Below, piece after piece: positions 45,665 through 55,062 of a DNA stretch of 64,000 nt. Position 1 is the first letter of the stretch; each line of letters begins with the position of its first letter. The translations under genes and the position numbers were made by a program. Under the pieces are notes generated by a model that was not told the DNA's origin, made no database searches, and saw nothing but the letters and a program-made list of their open reading frames with translations. Source of the stretch: Lachnospiraceae bacterium (GTDB lineage Bacteria; Bacillota; Clostridia; Lachnospirales; Lachnospiraceae). The stretch covers positions 62,001-126,000 of the forward strand of contig JAAWRC010000001.1 of NCBI GenBank assembly GCA_022800815.1. The letters are read 5' to 3'.

Positions 45665-48133
45665 GTGGACAAATACGAACTGAGTATCAAAGAGGACAAG
45701 ATCAAGAAGCATGCGGAGAAAAAGGACTATGCCGCGGCGATGAAGATTGCGGATACCATTGACTGGAGCAAGGTGAAAAACATCAAGATACTGACTCTGG
45801 TTTCCCAGGTATACGAGAAGGCGAAGCATTACGAGGAGGCAAAGAACGTGCTTCTCTTTGCCTATGAGCGGGTGCCCATGGGGCGGAGGATGCTCTATAA
45901 GCTGACGGAGCTTTGCGTGAAAGAGGGGAAGCTGGAGGAGGCGGAGAGCTATTTTGACGAATTCCAGAAGATCGCTCCCAATGACATCGGCAAGCTCCTT
46001 TTGGCTTATCAGATCGAGGCGGCGAAGGACGGCGATCTGAACAAGATGATCACCATTCTGGAATTGTACCGGAAGAATGAGTTCGAGGAGCGGTGGGCTT
46101 ACGAGCTGGCCCATCTTTACCACAGGGCCGGCCGGGTGAAGGAGTGTGTGCAGCTCTGCAATGAAATCATTTTATGGTTCAGCGTGGGAACTTACGTGGA
46201 CCGGGCTCTGAATTTGAAGATGCAGTATGAGCCGCTTACGCCCGCCGAGCAGGAGAAGCTTGTCAATAAAAAGAAATTCGAGGCCCGCGTCCGCGCAGTG
46301 GAGCGGGAGTTTGAGAGGAGGGAATCCCGGGGAATAAGGGAAGAGGAGAGCGAGGAGGTCGAGCGGCGAAGGAAAAAAGATCAGCTTCGTGAGGCGGCCA
46401 TGACGAGCGAACTCTCTGAAGATTTCCGGAAAGAGGCTTCGGAAGAGGTTCCCGAGGAAACAATGGTCACGGAGGAAGTCGTCCTGGAACAGGAACCGCT
46501 GTTTGCGGACGATTTGGCGGAAGCGTCTGCCCCGGGAAAGGTGATTCCCTTTGCCGCCGTCTCTCCCGCATCTGCCAATTATGGGACCTCCGAGATGGAG
46601 GAGACTTCTGCGGAGGCAGAGCGGCTGTTTTTTGCCGAGGAGGAGGTTTCGGCCCGGGAGCCGGAGGCGGAGTCTTTGCCGGGGAACGGAGAGCCCGGGG
46701 AACTTCCGGACGGGGAAAAGGAAGCTTATGCCGGGGAGTTTGACATTCGGGCAAGCCTTGCCCAGTCGGTGCGGGAAGTGGAGAGGGAACCGCAGGGCCT
46801 GGGGGAGGAGCCGGCCGGGGAAACTCTTTCGGGACAGACAAAAGAGGTTGTGAGGGAGACAAAAAGGGCTCTGAAGCAGGAGACGAAAACGGAATTGGGA
46901 CAAACCGGGGAGTTTTTGAACGACGTGTCGACGTCCCTTGCGGAAGCCGTGTTTGCGGCGGAGAAAGAGGCGTCGCCTGCGGTTCTCCGGGACGGGGGGG
47001 CCATTACGCCGGAGAAGGAGCCTGCGGCAAGCCGGGAAGAGTTGCCCCGGGCGGAGGCATCGGTCACAGAAACGGAGGTGTCGGCTGCGAAAGCGGAGGA
47101 GACGGAAGTATCGATTCCGAAGCGTAAGGAGAAGGTCCCGGAGGCCGAACCGGCAGCTTTGAAGCCGGAAGAGGCGGTGCCGGAGAGTGAGACACCAAAA
47201 GCGGGAGCGGAGGTATCGATTCCGAAGCGTGAGGAGGAGGCCCCGGAGACCGAACCGGCAGTTTTGAGACGGGAGGAGACGATGCCGGAGGGAGAAGCGC
47301 CGGCCCCGAAGCGTGAGGAGAAGGTTCCGGAGGCCGAACCGGCAGTTTTGGAGCCGGGGGAGGCGACGGAGAGTGAGACACCGGAAACAAAGGCGGAGGA
47401 GGCGGAAGTGTCGGTTCCAAAGCGTGAGGAGATGGCGCAGAAGGCCGAACCGGCAGCGCCGAAGCGTGAGGAGAGAGTCCCGGAGGCGGCCGGAGAGTTT
47501 GAGATCACCTGTGTGGTGGTGGAGGCGGAACCGGGTGCAGGGCGGATTCCTTTTGCGGTGGAAAAGCTTAAGAAGACTCATGAGGTGCTGGGGAGCAAGG
47601 CGACCCAGGTGGCGAAGATTTCCGGGGAAAAGCTGAGTTCCAAGGGCGTGAAAAACACCTTTAAGCGTCTGGCCGGGAGAGACCTGATCGTGGACAATGC
47701 GGCGGACCTGAGCCACGAGGCGGCGGCAGAGCTCACGGAGGAAATGAAACGGCCCGCAGCGTCCCTTGTGCTGATTCTGGTGGATTCTTCCGCACGGATG
47801 AACGAGCTTTTGGTGGCGAATCCAGAACTGGACCAGCTCTGCGTGTACCTGGAAGAGGGCGGTCAGATGGACGTGGATGAGTTTGTGGCCTGTGCCTGCG
47901 AGTATGCGAAAAGCGAAGAGTGCGTCATTGACGAGATGGCGAGGCTGGCCATTTTCGCAGTGGCGGAACGGCTCCAGAATGACGGGGAGGAGCTTGCGGA
48001 GGAAACGGCGAAAAGGCTGGTCGACGAGGCCATTGAGCGGGCGGAACATCGGGGGATCAAGGGGCTGTTCGGGGCCAAGTATGACAAAGAGGGCTATCTG
48101 ATTTTAAAAGAACAGTTTTTTAAGAATTTATAA
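45665..48133 (+). CDS. TPR protein with acidic repeat region and degenerate AAA+ domain
   Basis: Large protein of 822 residues in three parts. Residues 1-200 are tetratricopeptide-like helices (KHYEEAKNVLLFAYERVP, EGKLEEAESYFDEFQK). About 205-610 is a charged, low-complexity stretch with repeats such as PKREEKVPEAEPA. About 613-822 has the outline of a CbbX/SpoVK-type AAA+ domain, but the P-loop reads EPGAGRIP (R627 where Lys belongs) and the Walker B region reads DLIVDNAADLS (Asn678 where Glu belongs). So it should not hydrolyse ATP. LVLILVDSSARMNELLVANPEL (first 20 residues) still matches the 'VILAGY...NPGL' segment. The start is GTG after GAGGTGG. A scaffold or regulator role is inferred; the partner is unknown. 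Confidence 0.7.
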   Translation: MDKYELSIKEDKIKKHAEKKDYAAAMKIADTIDWSKVKNIKILTLVSQVYEKAKHYEEAKNVLLFAYERVPMGRRMLYKLTELCVKEGKLEEAESYFDEFQKIAPNDIGKLLLAYQIEAAKDGDLNKMITILELYRKNEFEERWAYELAHLYHRAGRVKECVQLCNEIILWFSVGTYVDRALNLKMQYEPLTPAEQEKLVNKKKFEARVRAVEREFERRESRGIREEESEEVERRRKKDQLREAAMTSELSEDFRKEASEEVPEETMVTEEVVLEQEPLFADDLAEASAPGKVIPFAAVSPASANYGTSEMEETSAEAERLFFAEEEVSAREPEAESLPGNGEPGELPDGEKEAYAGEFDIRASLAQSVREVEREPQGLGEEPAGETLSGQTKEVVRETKRALKQETKTELGQTGEFLNDVSTSLAEAVFAAEKEASPAVLRDGGAITPEKEPAASREELPRAEASVTETEVSAAKAEETEVSIPKRKEKVPEAEPAALKPEEAVPESETPKAGAEVSIPKREEEAPETEPAVLRREETMPEGEAPAPKREEKVPEAEPAVLEPGEATESETPETKAEEAEVSVPKREEMAQKAEPAAPKREERVPEAAGEFEITCVVVEAEPGAGRIPFAVEKLKKTHEVLGSKATQVAKISGEKLSSKGVKNTFKRLAGRDLIVDNAADLSHEAAAELTEEMKRPAASLVLILVDSSARMNELLVANPELDQLCVYLEEGGQMDVDEFVACACEYAKSEECVIDEMARLAIFAVAERLQNDGEELAEETAKRLVDEAIERAEHRGIKGLFGAKYDKEGYLILKEQFFKNL
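47100..47490 (+). repeat. Degenerate coding repeats in the acidic linker
   Basis: Units encoding variants of (S/A)xPKREE-x-PEAEPA-xL recur about six times with DNA similarity (CCGAAGCGTGAGGAG and GCCGAACCGGCAG repeated). The number of units probably varies between strains. Confidence 0.7.
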
Positions 48134-48153
48134 AGAGGAAGAGGAGAGAGAAC

Positions 48154-49071
48154 ATGAAAAAGCCGGTGCTTGTGATTATGGCGGCTGGCATGGGAAGCCG
48201 TTATGGTGGATTGAAGCAGATCGACCCGGTGGATGAATACGGAAATATTATTATGGATTTTTCCGTTTACGATGCGAAGCGTGCGGGCTTTGAGCAGGTG
48301 GTTTTCATCATAAAAAAGGAGAACGAGGCGGATTTTAAGGCGGCCGTCGGAAACCGGATTGAGAAGCAGATGGGGGTTTCCTATGTTTTTCAGGACCTTA
48401 AAAAGATCCCGGAAGGGTTTTCCGTCCCGGAAGGCCGGACAAAGCCCTGGGGGACGGCCCATGCCATCCTCTGCTGCGAGGAGGCGGTGGACGGCCCCTT
48501 TGCGGTCATCAATGCGGACGACTTTTACGGGCGGGAGGCTTTTCGGGTCATGTACGATTACCTGGCCGGTCACGAGGACGACGAAAAATACCGGTTTGCC
48601 ATGGTGGGCTACCAGGTGGAAAACACCCTGACGGAGAACGGCTCCGTGGCGAGGGGCGTTTGCGGACTGGACGGTGCGGGATGCCTTTTGGACATCACCG
48701 AGCGGACGAAGATCTGGCGGCAGGACGGGAGAATCGTTTACGAGGATGAGAGGGGAGCTGCGGTTACCATACCGGAGGGGACGCCGGTCTCCATGAACCT
48801 GTGGGGCTTCAGCACAGGGATCTTCAAAGAGCTTTCTCTGCGGTTCCCTGCCTTCCTGAACCGCGCCCTCAGGGAAAATCCCCTGAAGGGGGAGTTTTAC
48901 ATTCCTTCGGTGGTGGACGGACTGATCAGGGAGGGTCGAGCCTCGGTGCGGGTGCTCCGTTCCCATGACAGATGGTTCGGCGTGACCTACAGGGAGGACA
49001 AGACCCTCGTGGTGGAGGCGGTCCGGAAGCTGAAGGCGGAGGGAGCGTATTCCGAACGGCTATGGGACTGA
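48154..49071 (+). CDS. Sugar-phosphate nucleotidyltransferase family protein
   Basis: Nucleotidyltransferase of the GlmU/RfbA fold, 305 residues. The N-terminal MAAGMGSRYGGLKQIDPVDE carries the nucleotide loop (first residues 9-15), though with YGG-LKQ in place of the more common PK motif. INADDFYGR (about 119-127) is the metal-binding aspartate region. RTKPWGTAHAILCCEE (about 95-110) is the substrate loop. A sugar-1-phosphate is the expected acceptor, but which is unknown. The ATG follows GAGGAGAG, 20 bp after the TPR/AAA-like gene, so cotranscription is likely. Ends before the two-component system. Confidence 0.8.
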   Translation: MKKPVLVIMAAGMGSRYGGLKQIDPVDEYGNIIMDFSVYDAKRAGFEQVVFIIKKENEADFKAAVGNRIEKQMGVSYVFQDLKKIPEGFSVPEGRTKPWGTAHAILCCEEAVDGPFAVINADDFYGREAFRVMYDYLAGHEDDEKYRFAMVGYQVENTLTENGSVARGVCGLDGAGCLLDITERTKIWRQDGRIVYEDERGAAVTIPEGTPVSMNLWGFSTGIFKELSLRFPAFLNRALRENPLKGEFYIPSVVDGLIREGRASVRVLRSHDRWFGVTYREDKTLVVEAVRKLKAEGAYSERLWD

Positions 49072-49203
49072 CGACTTTATAAAAAGTTTAGAATCTTTAT
49101 AGCACTTTATGAATGATTTCGCACGGAATGTGTTATGATGGAAGTCGGAAACTGGAGACGGGCAGAGAGCCGCAAGGTGCAGACCAGAGGGAGATGAAGA
49201 TGC

Positions 49204-50700
49204 GTGCAGCTAAAGACAAAGATTCTGATCACCTTCTTTACGATTATTCTGGTTCCCATGGCGATGCTCTACCTGTGCCTGATGATTCTTGGAAATTTTC
49301 AGGGCAGACTGTTGAAATCCGACTATGATATCAGCGGTGTCGGGGACATGTATTCCGGCGCCGCCGTCCGGGTATTCAACTCCCTGACCATGGCCGTTCA
49401 GCAGGACGTCGCAAAGGCGGCGGAAGAGCAGCCGGACTCTTTCGCAGATCCGGAGTACCAGCAGGCTCTGAACCAGAGGCTGGCGGGGAAATATTCCTTT
49501 CTGATCGTCCGGCGGGAGGATGCGATCATTTTCGACGGGAGCACGGGGGAGGATATCGAGGAGCTGGTCAGGGAGCTTCCGGATTTCAAGGGCGGGAGCG
49601 GCGTGGACGGACAGGCCGGGAGCGTGTTCGTCGGGGACAGCAAGCGGCTGATCAAGCAGCAGGACCTGGTCTTTTCCGACGGCGCCTGCGGCAGCGTTTT
49701 TATCATGACCAACGTGGGGGAGCTGATCCCCCAGGTGAAGCAGCTCTTCGGCAGCGTGGTCCTGGCCATGTTGATCCTTCTGATCCTGATCGCCATGCTG
49801 CTTTCCCTGTGGATCTACCGGACCATCCTCCGGCCCATCGGGGAGTTGAAAAAGGCGACCAACGAGATCAAGGAGGGGAATCTGGACTACGAGCTGGATA
49901 TCGGGGAGAGGGACGAGATCGGCCGGCTCTGCATGGACTTCGAGGAGATGCGCCAGAGACTCAAGGACAATGCCGAGGAAAAGCTCCAGTACGAGCAGGA
50001 GAACAAGGAGCTTATCCGGAATATTTCCCATGACCTGAAAACTCCCATCACGGCCATCAAGGGCTACGTGGAAGGAATCATGGACGGCGTCGCCTCCTCC
50101 CCGGAGAAGCTGGATAAATATATTCGTACGATCTATAATAAGGCGAACGACATGGACAAGCTCATCGACGAGCTGACCTTCTACTCCAAGATCGATACCA
50201 ACAAGATCCCCTACGTGTTTGCGAAGATCAATATCAACGACTATTTTGAGGATTGCGTGGAGGAACTGGGGCTTGAGCTGGAGGCGAAAAACATTGATCT
50301 GGGTTTTTTTGACTACACGGAGGGGCCGGTGACGGTGATCGCCGACGCAGAGCAGCTAAAGCGGGTCATCAACAACATCGTCAGCAATTCCGTGAAATAT
50401 CTGGATAAAAAGCGGGGGATCATCAATATCCGCCTAAAGGACGAAGGAGATTTCGTGCAGATCGAGATCGAGGACAACGGAAAGGGGATCGCGGCCAGGG
50501 ACCTGCCCAATATTTTTGAGCGGTTTTACCGGACGGATTCTTCCAGAAATTCCTCCAGGGGAGGGAGCGGCATCGGCCTCTCCATCGTGAGGAAGATCGT
50601 GGAGGACCACGGCGGCAGGATCTGGGCCACCAGCAAGGAGTCCATCGGGACCGTCATGCACATCGTGCTCAGGAAGCATCAGGAGGTAATCTATGAGTAG
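49204..50700 (+). CDS. Sensor histidine kinase
   Basis: Membrane sensor kinase of 498 residues. Two helices (about 7-29 and 184-204) enclose an extracellular domain of about 150 residues. A HAMP domain (205-257) is followed by the phospho-acceptor His276 in RNISHDLKTPI, and then the catalytic domain with NNIVSNSVKY (N box), DNGKGI (G1) and GGSGIGLSI (G2). The start is GTG 49204 after GAGGGAGATGAAG. It overlaps the response-regulator gene by 8 bp. The extracellular domain is not recognised, so the signal is open; the layout is like wall- or antibiotic-sensing kinases. The kinase-before-regulator order is the less usual one. Confidence 0.92.
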   Translation: MQLKTKILITFFTIILVPMAMLYLCLMILGNFQGRLLKSDYDISGVGDMYSGAAVRVFNSLTMAVQQDVAKAAEEQPDSFADPEYQQALNQRLAGKYSFLIVRREDAIIFDGSTGEDIEELVRELPDFKGGSGVDGQAGSVFVGDSKRLIKQQDLVFSDGACGSVFIMTNVGELIPQVKQLFGSVVLAMLILLILIAMLLSLWIYRTILRPIGELKKATNEIKEGNLDYELDIGERDEIGRLCMDFEEMRQRLKDNAEEKLQYEQENKELIRNISHDLKTPITAIKGYVEGIMDGVASSPEKLDKYIRTIYNKANDMDKLIDELTFYSKIDTNKIPYVFAKININDYFEDCVEELGLELEAKNIDLGFFDYTEGPVTVIADAEQLKRVINNIVSNSVKYLDKKRGIINIRLKDEGDFVQIEIEDNGKGIAARDLPNIFERFYRTDSSRNSSRGGSGIGLSIVRKIVEDHGGRIWATSKESIGTVMHIVLRKHQEVIYE

Positions 50701-51382
50701 GATTTTGATCGTGGAGGACGAGGAGAGCATCGCAGAGCTGGAGAAAGACTATTTGGAGCTTTCCGGATTCGAGGTGGAGATCGAGACCGACGGGAGCCGG
50801 GGGCTCCTCCGGGCGCTGAAGGAGGATTTTGACCTCTTTATCCTGGATCTCATGCTTCCGGGCACCGACGGCTTCGAGATCTGCAGGCAGGTGCGGGCCA
50901 GCAAGAATACCCCCATCCTCATGGTGTCGGCCAAGAAGGACGACATCGACAAGATCCGGGGCCTTGGACTGGGGGCGGACGACTACATCACGAAGCCCTT
51001 CAGTCCCAGCGAGCTGGTGGCCAGGGTGAAGGCCCACCTGGCCAGGTATGAGCGGCTGATCGGGAGCGGCATGCCGGAGAACGAGATCATCGAGATCCGG
51101 GGCTTGAAGATCGACAAGACGGCGAGACGGGTCTATATCAACGGAGAAGAGAAGAATTTCACTACCAAGGAATTTGATCTTCTGACCTTCCTGGCACAGA
51201 ATCCCAACCACGTGTTTACCAAGGATGAGCTGTTCCGGGAGATCTGGGACATGGAGTCCGTGGGGGACATTGCCACGGTGACGGTCCATATCAAAAAGAT
51301 TCGGGAAAAGATCGAGTACAACACGGCCAGACCCCAGTATATCGAGACCATATGGGGAGTGGGATACCGCTTCAAAATGTAA
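50693..51382 (+). CDS. OmpR family response regulator
   Basis: DNA-binding partner of the kinase encoded upstream (229 residues). The receiver domain has the acidic pair in VEDEE, phospho-acceptor Asp52 in LFILDLMLP, and switch residues in MVSAKKDD and ITKPFSPSEL. The C-terminal winged helix (KEFDLLTFLAQNPNHVFTKD, then TVHIKKIREKI and VGYRFKM) is of the OmpR/PhoB type. Its ATG lies inside the kinase gene, so translation is coupled. A short hairpin without T-run (AAACGGCG 51381-51388 with CGCCGTTT 51399-51406) follows its stop. Confidence 0.95.
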   Translation: MSRILIVEDEESIAELEKDYLELSGFEVEIETDGSRGLLRALKEDFDLFILDLMLPGTDGFEICRQVRASKNTPILMVSAKKDDIDKIRGLGLGADDYITKPFSPSELVARVKAHLARYERLIGSGMPENEIIEIRGLKIDKTARRVYINGEEKNFTTKEFDLLTFLAQNPNHVFTKDELFREIWDMESVGDIATVTVHIKKIREKIEYNTARPQYIETIWGVGYRFKM

Positions 51383-51468
51383 ACGGCGTATAAGGGACCG
51401 CCGTTTGGCGCATACTTTCCGTGACAGAAACCTGCCCTGGCAGGAGAAGGGCGGAAAGAGGGGATGGC

Positions 51469-52512
51469 ATGAAGCGGAAGCTTACGGAAAAGCAGAGGAT
51501 GGCGCTGCTGGTTGTGGGGATCACGACGGCGGTGTATGTTTCACTGAAATATATACTGCCCCTGGTGATCCCTTTTCTGCTGGCCTGGTGGGTGGCCCTT
51601 CTGGTGCGGCCGGCTTCCAGATGGCTCCACAAAAAATTCTGGCTGAAGGAGGGGGTGTGGGCGTCCCTCCTGGTGACGGCCCTCTCCGCCCTTCTGCTGG
51701 TCGGTGCGTATTACCTGGGAGAGCTGTTCTTGGAGCAGCTTGTTCTGGCGGCCAGGCGCCTGCCCCTCTACATCCGGTATCTGAGCGGGTGGCTGGACGA
51801 CTTCTGCTGTCGATGCGACGACTGTTTTGGGCTTGCCAGGGGGACTTCCCTGGACTTTCTCTATGAGCAGAGCAGAAACGTGATGGAAAACGCCGGGACC
51901 CAGGCCGGGGCCTACGTGATGGGAAACTCCTTGGGGATCTTCAGATGGCTCATAAAGGGCGGGGCCATTTTCGCCATCGTCTCCATCGGGAGCGTGCTGA
52001 TGGTCTCCTCCATGGACCGGATCGCAAAATACAGGAGCACGTCGGTGTTTCGCCAGGAGATTGCGGCGGTCACCGGGTGTTTGAGCAGGATCGGCCGGGC
52101 GTTTTTCCGCACCCAGCTGCTGATCATGGGGCTGACCTGCCTGATCTGCGGGGTGGGACTTTCTTTGCTGGGGAATCCCTACGCAGTGCTTTTGGGAGTG
52201 CTGATCGGGCTGCTGGACGCCCTTCCCGTGTTTGGGACCGGGACGGTGTTTATCCCCTGGATCATTTTTTCCGTGTTTTCCCGCAGGTTTGCCTATGCGG
52301 CAGGGCTTACCGGCATTTACATCCTGTGCTATTTCCTGAGGGAGGTCCTGGAGGCCCGCCTGATGGGCGGCCACATGGGGATCCCCCCGCTGGAAATGCT
52401 GGTCAGCATGTACATCGGTTTGGCCCTTTTCGGCGTGGCGGGATTCATCCTCGGCCCCTTCGCCTTCCTGGTGATCCGGGAACTGGTGGAATTATACGCC
52501 GGGAGGCATTGA
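51469..52512 (+). CDS. AI-2E family / sporulation membrane protein YtvI-like permease
   Basis: Polytopic membrane protein of 347 residues with about seven helices, in the AI-2E (PerM) superfamily. It has the family blocks LPLVIPFLLAWWVALLVRP near the start and, at the end, ALPVFGTGTVFIPW and VLEARLMGGHMGIPPLEML. The length and sequence style fit YtvI, the version found in spore formers. The ATG at 51469 follows GAGGGGATGG. Its transport substrate is not known. It stands between the two-component genes and the FtsA-like gene; no direct link is evident. Confidence 0.8.
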   Translation: MKRKLTEKQRMALLVVGITTAVYVSLKYILPLVIPFLLAWWVALLVRPASRWLHKKFWLKEGVWASLLVTALSALLLVGAYYLGELFLEQLVLAARRLPLYIRYLSGWLDDFCCRCDDCFGLARGTSLDFLYEQSRNVMENAGTQAGAYVMGNSLGIFRWLIKGGAIFAIVSIGSVLMVSSMDRIAKYRSTSVFRQEIAAVTGCLSRIGRAFFRTQLLIMGLTCLICGVGLSLLGNPYAVLLGVLIGLLDALPVFGTGTVFIPWIIFSVFSRRFAYAAGLTGIYILCYFLREVLEARLMGGHMGIPPLEMLVSMYIGLALFGVAGFILGPFAFLVIRELVELYAGRH

Positions 52513-52610
52513 CGAAAGCCGGGAATGTGGGTAAAATATAAGAAACGGCAAATTCTATTCCTTTGGCGTTTTCGATAAAGGCAGAACATGCGAAAGTGAA
52601 GGACGAGAGT

Positions 52611-54959
52611 ATGGAGAGCAGGAACCAGGGACGGCAGATGCTGGACGAACTGCCAAGACAGGCGGTCTTCGCACTGGACATCGGGACTCGCAGCATTATC
52701 GGCATGGTGGGGATCCCGAATGGTGAGCGGATGCAGATCGCGGCGGTCGAGAAGGTCGAGCACGGCGAGCGGGCCATGATCGACGGTCAGATCGAGAACA
52801 TTGAACAGGTGTCCCGGACGGCCGGGATCGTGAAGGAGAGGCTGGAGAAAAAGCTGGGCTGCCGCCTGACGAGGGTGGCGGTGGCTGCCGCCGGGCGGTC
52901 CCTTCGGACGGAGAGCGTTACATATGAGCTGGAGCTTGACCAGGTGTCGAGGATCAGTGCGGAGGTGGTGAGCCGTCTGGAGGCGGGAGCCATCAGCGAG
53001 GCGGAAAAGGCGTTTTTTGGCAGAGAGGAGGAGGGAAGGCAGAGGTTCTATCTGGTGGGCTACAGCGTGAGCCGGTATTACTTGGATAACTATATCCTGT
53101 CCAGCCTTCTCGACCACAGCGGGCGGGTGTTGAAGGCGGACGTGATCGCCACCTTCCTGCCCTCCGAGGTGGTGGAGAGTCTCTATGCGGCCATGCGGGG
53201 GATCGGCCTGGAGATCGCCAGCCTGACCCTTGAGCCCATTGCCGCCATCAACGCCGCCATTCCCGCCAATATCCGGCTTTTGAACCTGGCGCTGGTGGAT
53301 ATCGGGGCGGGGACCTCGGACATTGCGGTCTGCCGGGACGGGTGCATTACCGGATACACCATGGCGATTCAGGCGGGGGATGAGCTGACGGAGAGCATCG
53401 TGAAGCATTATCTGGTGGATTTCCAGACGGCGGAGACCATGAAGGCCTCCCTGGACCGGGACGGGCCCATCACCTTTACGGACATCCTGGGGTTTGAGAG
53501 GAGTACGACCAGGGACGAGGTCTGCGAGAGCGTGAAGGATGCCTTCTCGAATCTGTGCGGGGAGATCGGCGAGAAGATCCTGGAGGCAAACGGGAGCGCA
53601 CCGTCCGCCGTGTTCCTGGCGGGGGGCGGCAGCTTGTTTCCCGGTCTCAGGGAGGGGATCGCCGAGCGCCTTGGCATGGATGTCACCAGAGTGGCGGTGG
53701 CCGGGCGGAACTTCGGGACCAACGCCCTCTCGGAGGAGTATGACCTGGAGAATCCGGAGTATGCCACGCCCCTGGGGATCGTGATCTCCGCAGGGCTCAA
53801 CATGATCAACGACAGCTTCCGCATTCTGCTCAATGACCAGCCGGCCAAGCTGTTCCGCAGCGGGGTCTTCACGGTTATGAACGTTCTGATGATGAACGGC
53901 TACAGTTATCAGGACATGATGGGGAAATCCGGCCAGAACCTGGTGGTCCAGCTGAACGGGAGGCGGAAGGTGTTTTACGGGGAGAAGGCAGAGCCCTGCG
54001 TCCTCAAACTGAACGAGGAGGATGCGCAGCTTTCCGACCTGGTCCGCGCCGGTGACCGGATCCGTTTCGTTCCGGTCAGGAACGGGATGGATGCCGCAGC
54101 CACGCTCTTTCAGTTGTTTGAGTTTGAGAAGGGACAGAAGGTCACCGTCAACGGGAAAACGGTGAGGGAAGACGTCCCTTTAAAGAATGGCGACGTGATC
54201 CTTGCGGAGGGGATACCGGGGGAGCCGCTGCCGGAGAAGGAGACGGACGGAGCCCGGGTAAAGACTCCGAAAAAGCGGGGGGCGAAGCCGAAGGGACAGG
54301 ACGGGGCCCGGGCGGAGCCGAAGAAGAGGGGCCGTCCCGCCGGGAAGAAACGGAGCGCCGCGGCGGCGCTGGCCGAACGGCAGAAATCTGCCCGCCCGGA
54401 GGAGGAGGTTTCCGAGAAGGTGGCAACGCCCGTCATCGAAAAACTGATCGGAGCGGCGGAGTCCGCATCCTTCGGGGGGGCGGAGCCGGAGCAGCTCAGG
54501 CTGCCGCTGGAAGAGGCAGCCGCCGCACCGTTGCGGGAAGCGGAGCCCGAGCCGGAGATGCCTTTCGTCAGCCCCGGGGAGGGAGCCGCCGCACCCGTTC
54601 CGAAGCCCGTTACGCCTTCGTCTGCTAAGGAGCCCGTTCCGGAACCGGCGGAGACGAAGCCTGAGGTGGAAAAGCCTGCCGGGGCTTCGGAAATTTCGAC
54701 GGTTGCACCGGAACCGGTGCGGCGTTCCGCACCGTCCGGGAGAGGGCTTATGCTCTACCTCAATGACAGGCCTCTCGTTCTGCCGCCGAAGCAGGACGGA
54801 GCTCCTTACTATCTGATGGATATGCTGGAGTATTCCGACCTCGACATGGAGCGGCTGACGGCCCCTGTGATTCTGGAGGTCAACGGGGAGAGCGGGGCGT
54901 TCCAGCAGGAGCTTAAAAGCGGGGATGCGGTTCGGATTTTTGAACAAAAGCAGCGGTAA
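52611..54959 (+). CDS. FtsA/PilM-like actin-fold ATPase with long disordered linker
   Basis: Protein of 782 residues. Residues about 15-390 are an FtsA-type actin fold: ALDIGTRSIIGMVG (phosphate-1), NLALVDIGAGTSDIAV (phosphate-2) and AVFLAGGGSLFPGL (adenosine). Two small beta-rich modules follow (LVVQLNGRRKVFYGE ... VRAGDRIRFVPV; KVTVNGKTVREDVPLKNGDVI). Next is a 200-residue Pro/Glu/Ala- and Lys-rich linker, then a C-terminal module of similar beta type (GLMLYLNDRPLVLPP). It is longer than FtsA (about 420) and lacks an obvious C-terminal amphipathic helix. The ATG at 52611 follows AAGGA; a TTG at 52563 is possible. Next to chemotaxis and flagellar genes; cell-division or surface assembly role is inferred. 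Confidence 0.75.
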   Translation: MESRNQGRQMLDELPRQAVFALDIGTRSIIGMVGIPNGERMQIAAVEKVEHGERAMIDGQIENIEQVSRTAGIVKERLEKKLGCRLTRVAVAAAGRSLRTESVTYELELDQVSRISAEVVSRLEAGAISEAEKAFFGREEEGRQRFYLVGYSVSRYYLDNYILSSLLDHSGRVLKADVIATFLPSEVVESLYAAMRGIGLEIASLTLEPIAAINAAIPANIRLLNLALVDIGAGTSDIAVCRDGCITGYTMAIQAGDELTESIVKHYLVDFQTAETMKASLDRDGPITFTDILGFERSTTRDEVCESVKDAFSNLCGEIGEKILEANGSAPSAVFLAGGGSLFPGLREGIAERLGMDVTRVAVAGRNFGTNALSEEYDLENPEYATPLGIVISAGLNMINDSFRILLNDQPAKLFRSGVFTVMNVLMMNGYSYQDMMGKSGQNLVVQLNGRRKVFYGEKAEPCVLKLNEEDAQLSDLVRAGDRIRFVPVRNGMDAAATLFQLFEFEKGQKVTVNGKTVREDVPLKNGDVILAEGIPGEPLPEKETDGARVKTPKKRGAKPKGQDGARAEPKKRGRPAGKKRSAAAALAERQKSARPEEEVSEKVATPVIEKLIGAAESASFGGAEPEQLRLPLEEAAAAPLREAEPEPEMPFVSPGEGAAAPVPKPVTPSSAKEPVPEPAETKPEVEKPAGASEISTVAPEPVRRSAPSGRGLMLYLNDRPLVLPPKQDGAPYYLMDMLEYSDLDMERLTAPVILEVNGESGAFQQELKSGDAVRIFEQKQR

Positions 54960-54976
54960 TTCTTTTTCGGTTGCCG

Positions 54977-55004
54977 CTTATATATCGGAGTTTTGCGACG
55001 ATAA
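54977..55004 (+). promoter_or_regulatory. Candidate sigma-28-type promoter of the chemoreceptor gene
   Basis: GACGATAA (54997-55004) differs by one base from the sigma-28 -10 GCCGATAA and has CTTATAT starting 20 bp upstream (54977), the same arrangement as before flagellin. Confidence 0.5.
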
Positions 55005-55062
55005 CTAAATTAAAGGTGTTTATATCAAAGATATCTATACATACGATGGAGGAAAACCAGCC

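Noticed and set aside
46172-48049. A 625-codon open frame on the reverse strand
   Set aside because: It is opposite the repeat-rich TPR/AAA-like gene; the Arg/Leu-rich product is an artefact of the GAG/GAA-rich sense strand.
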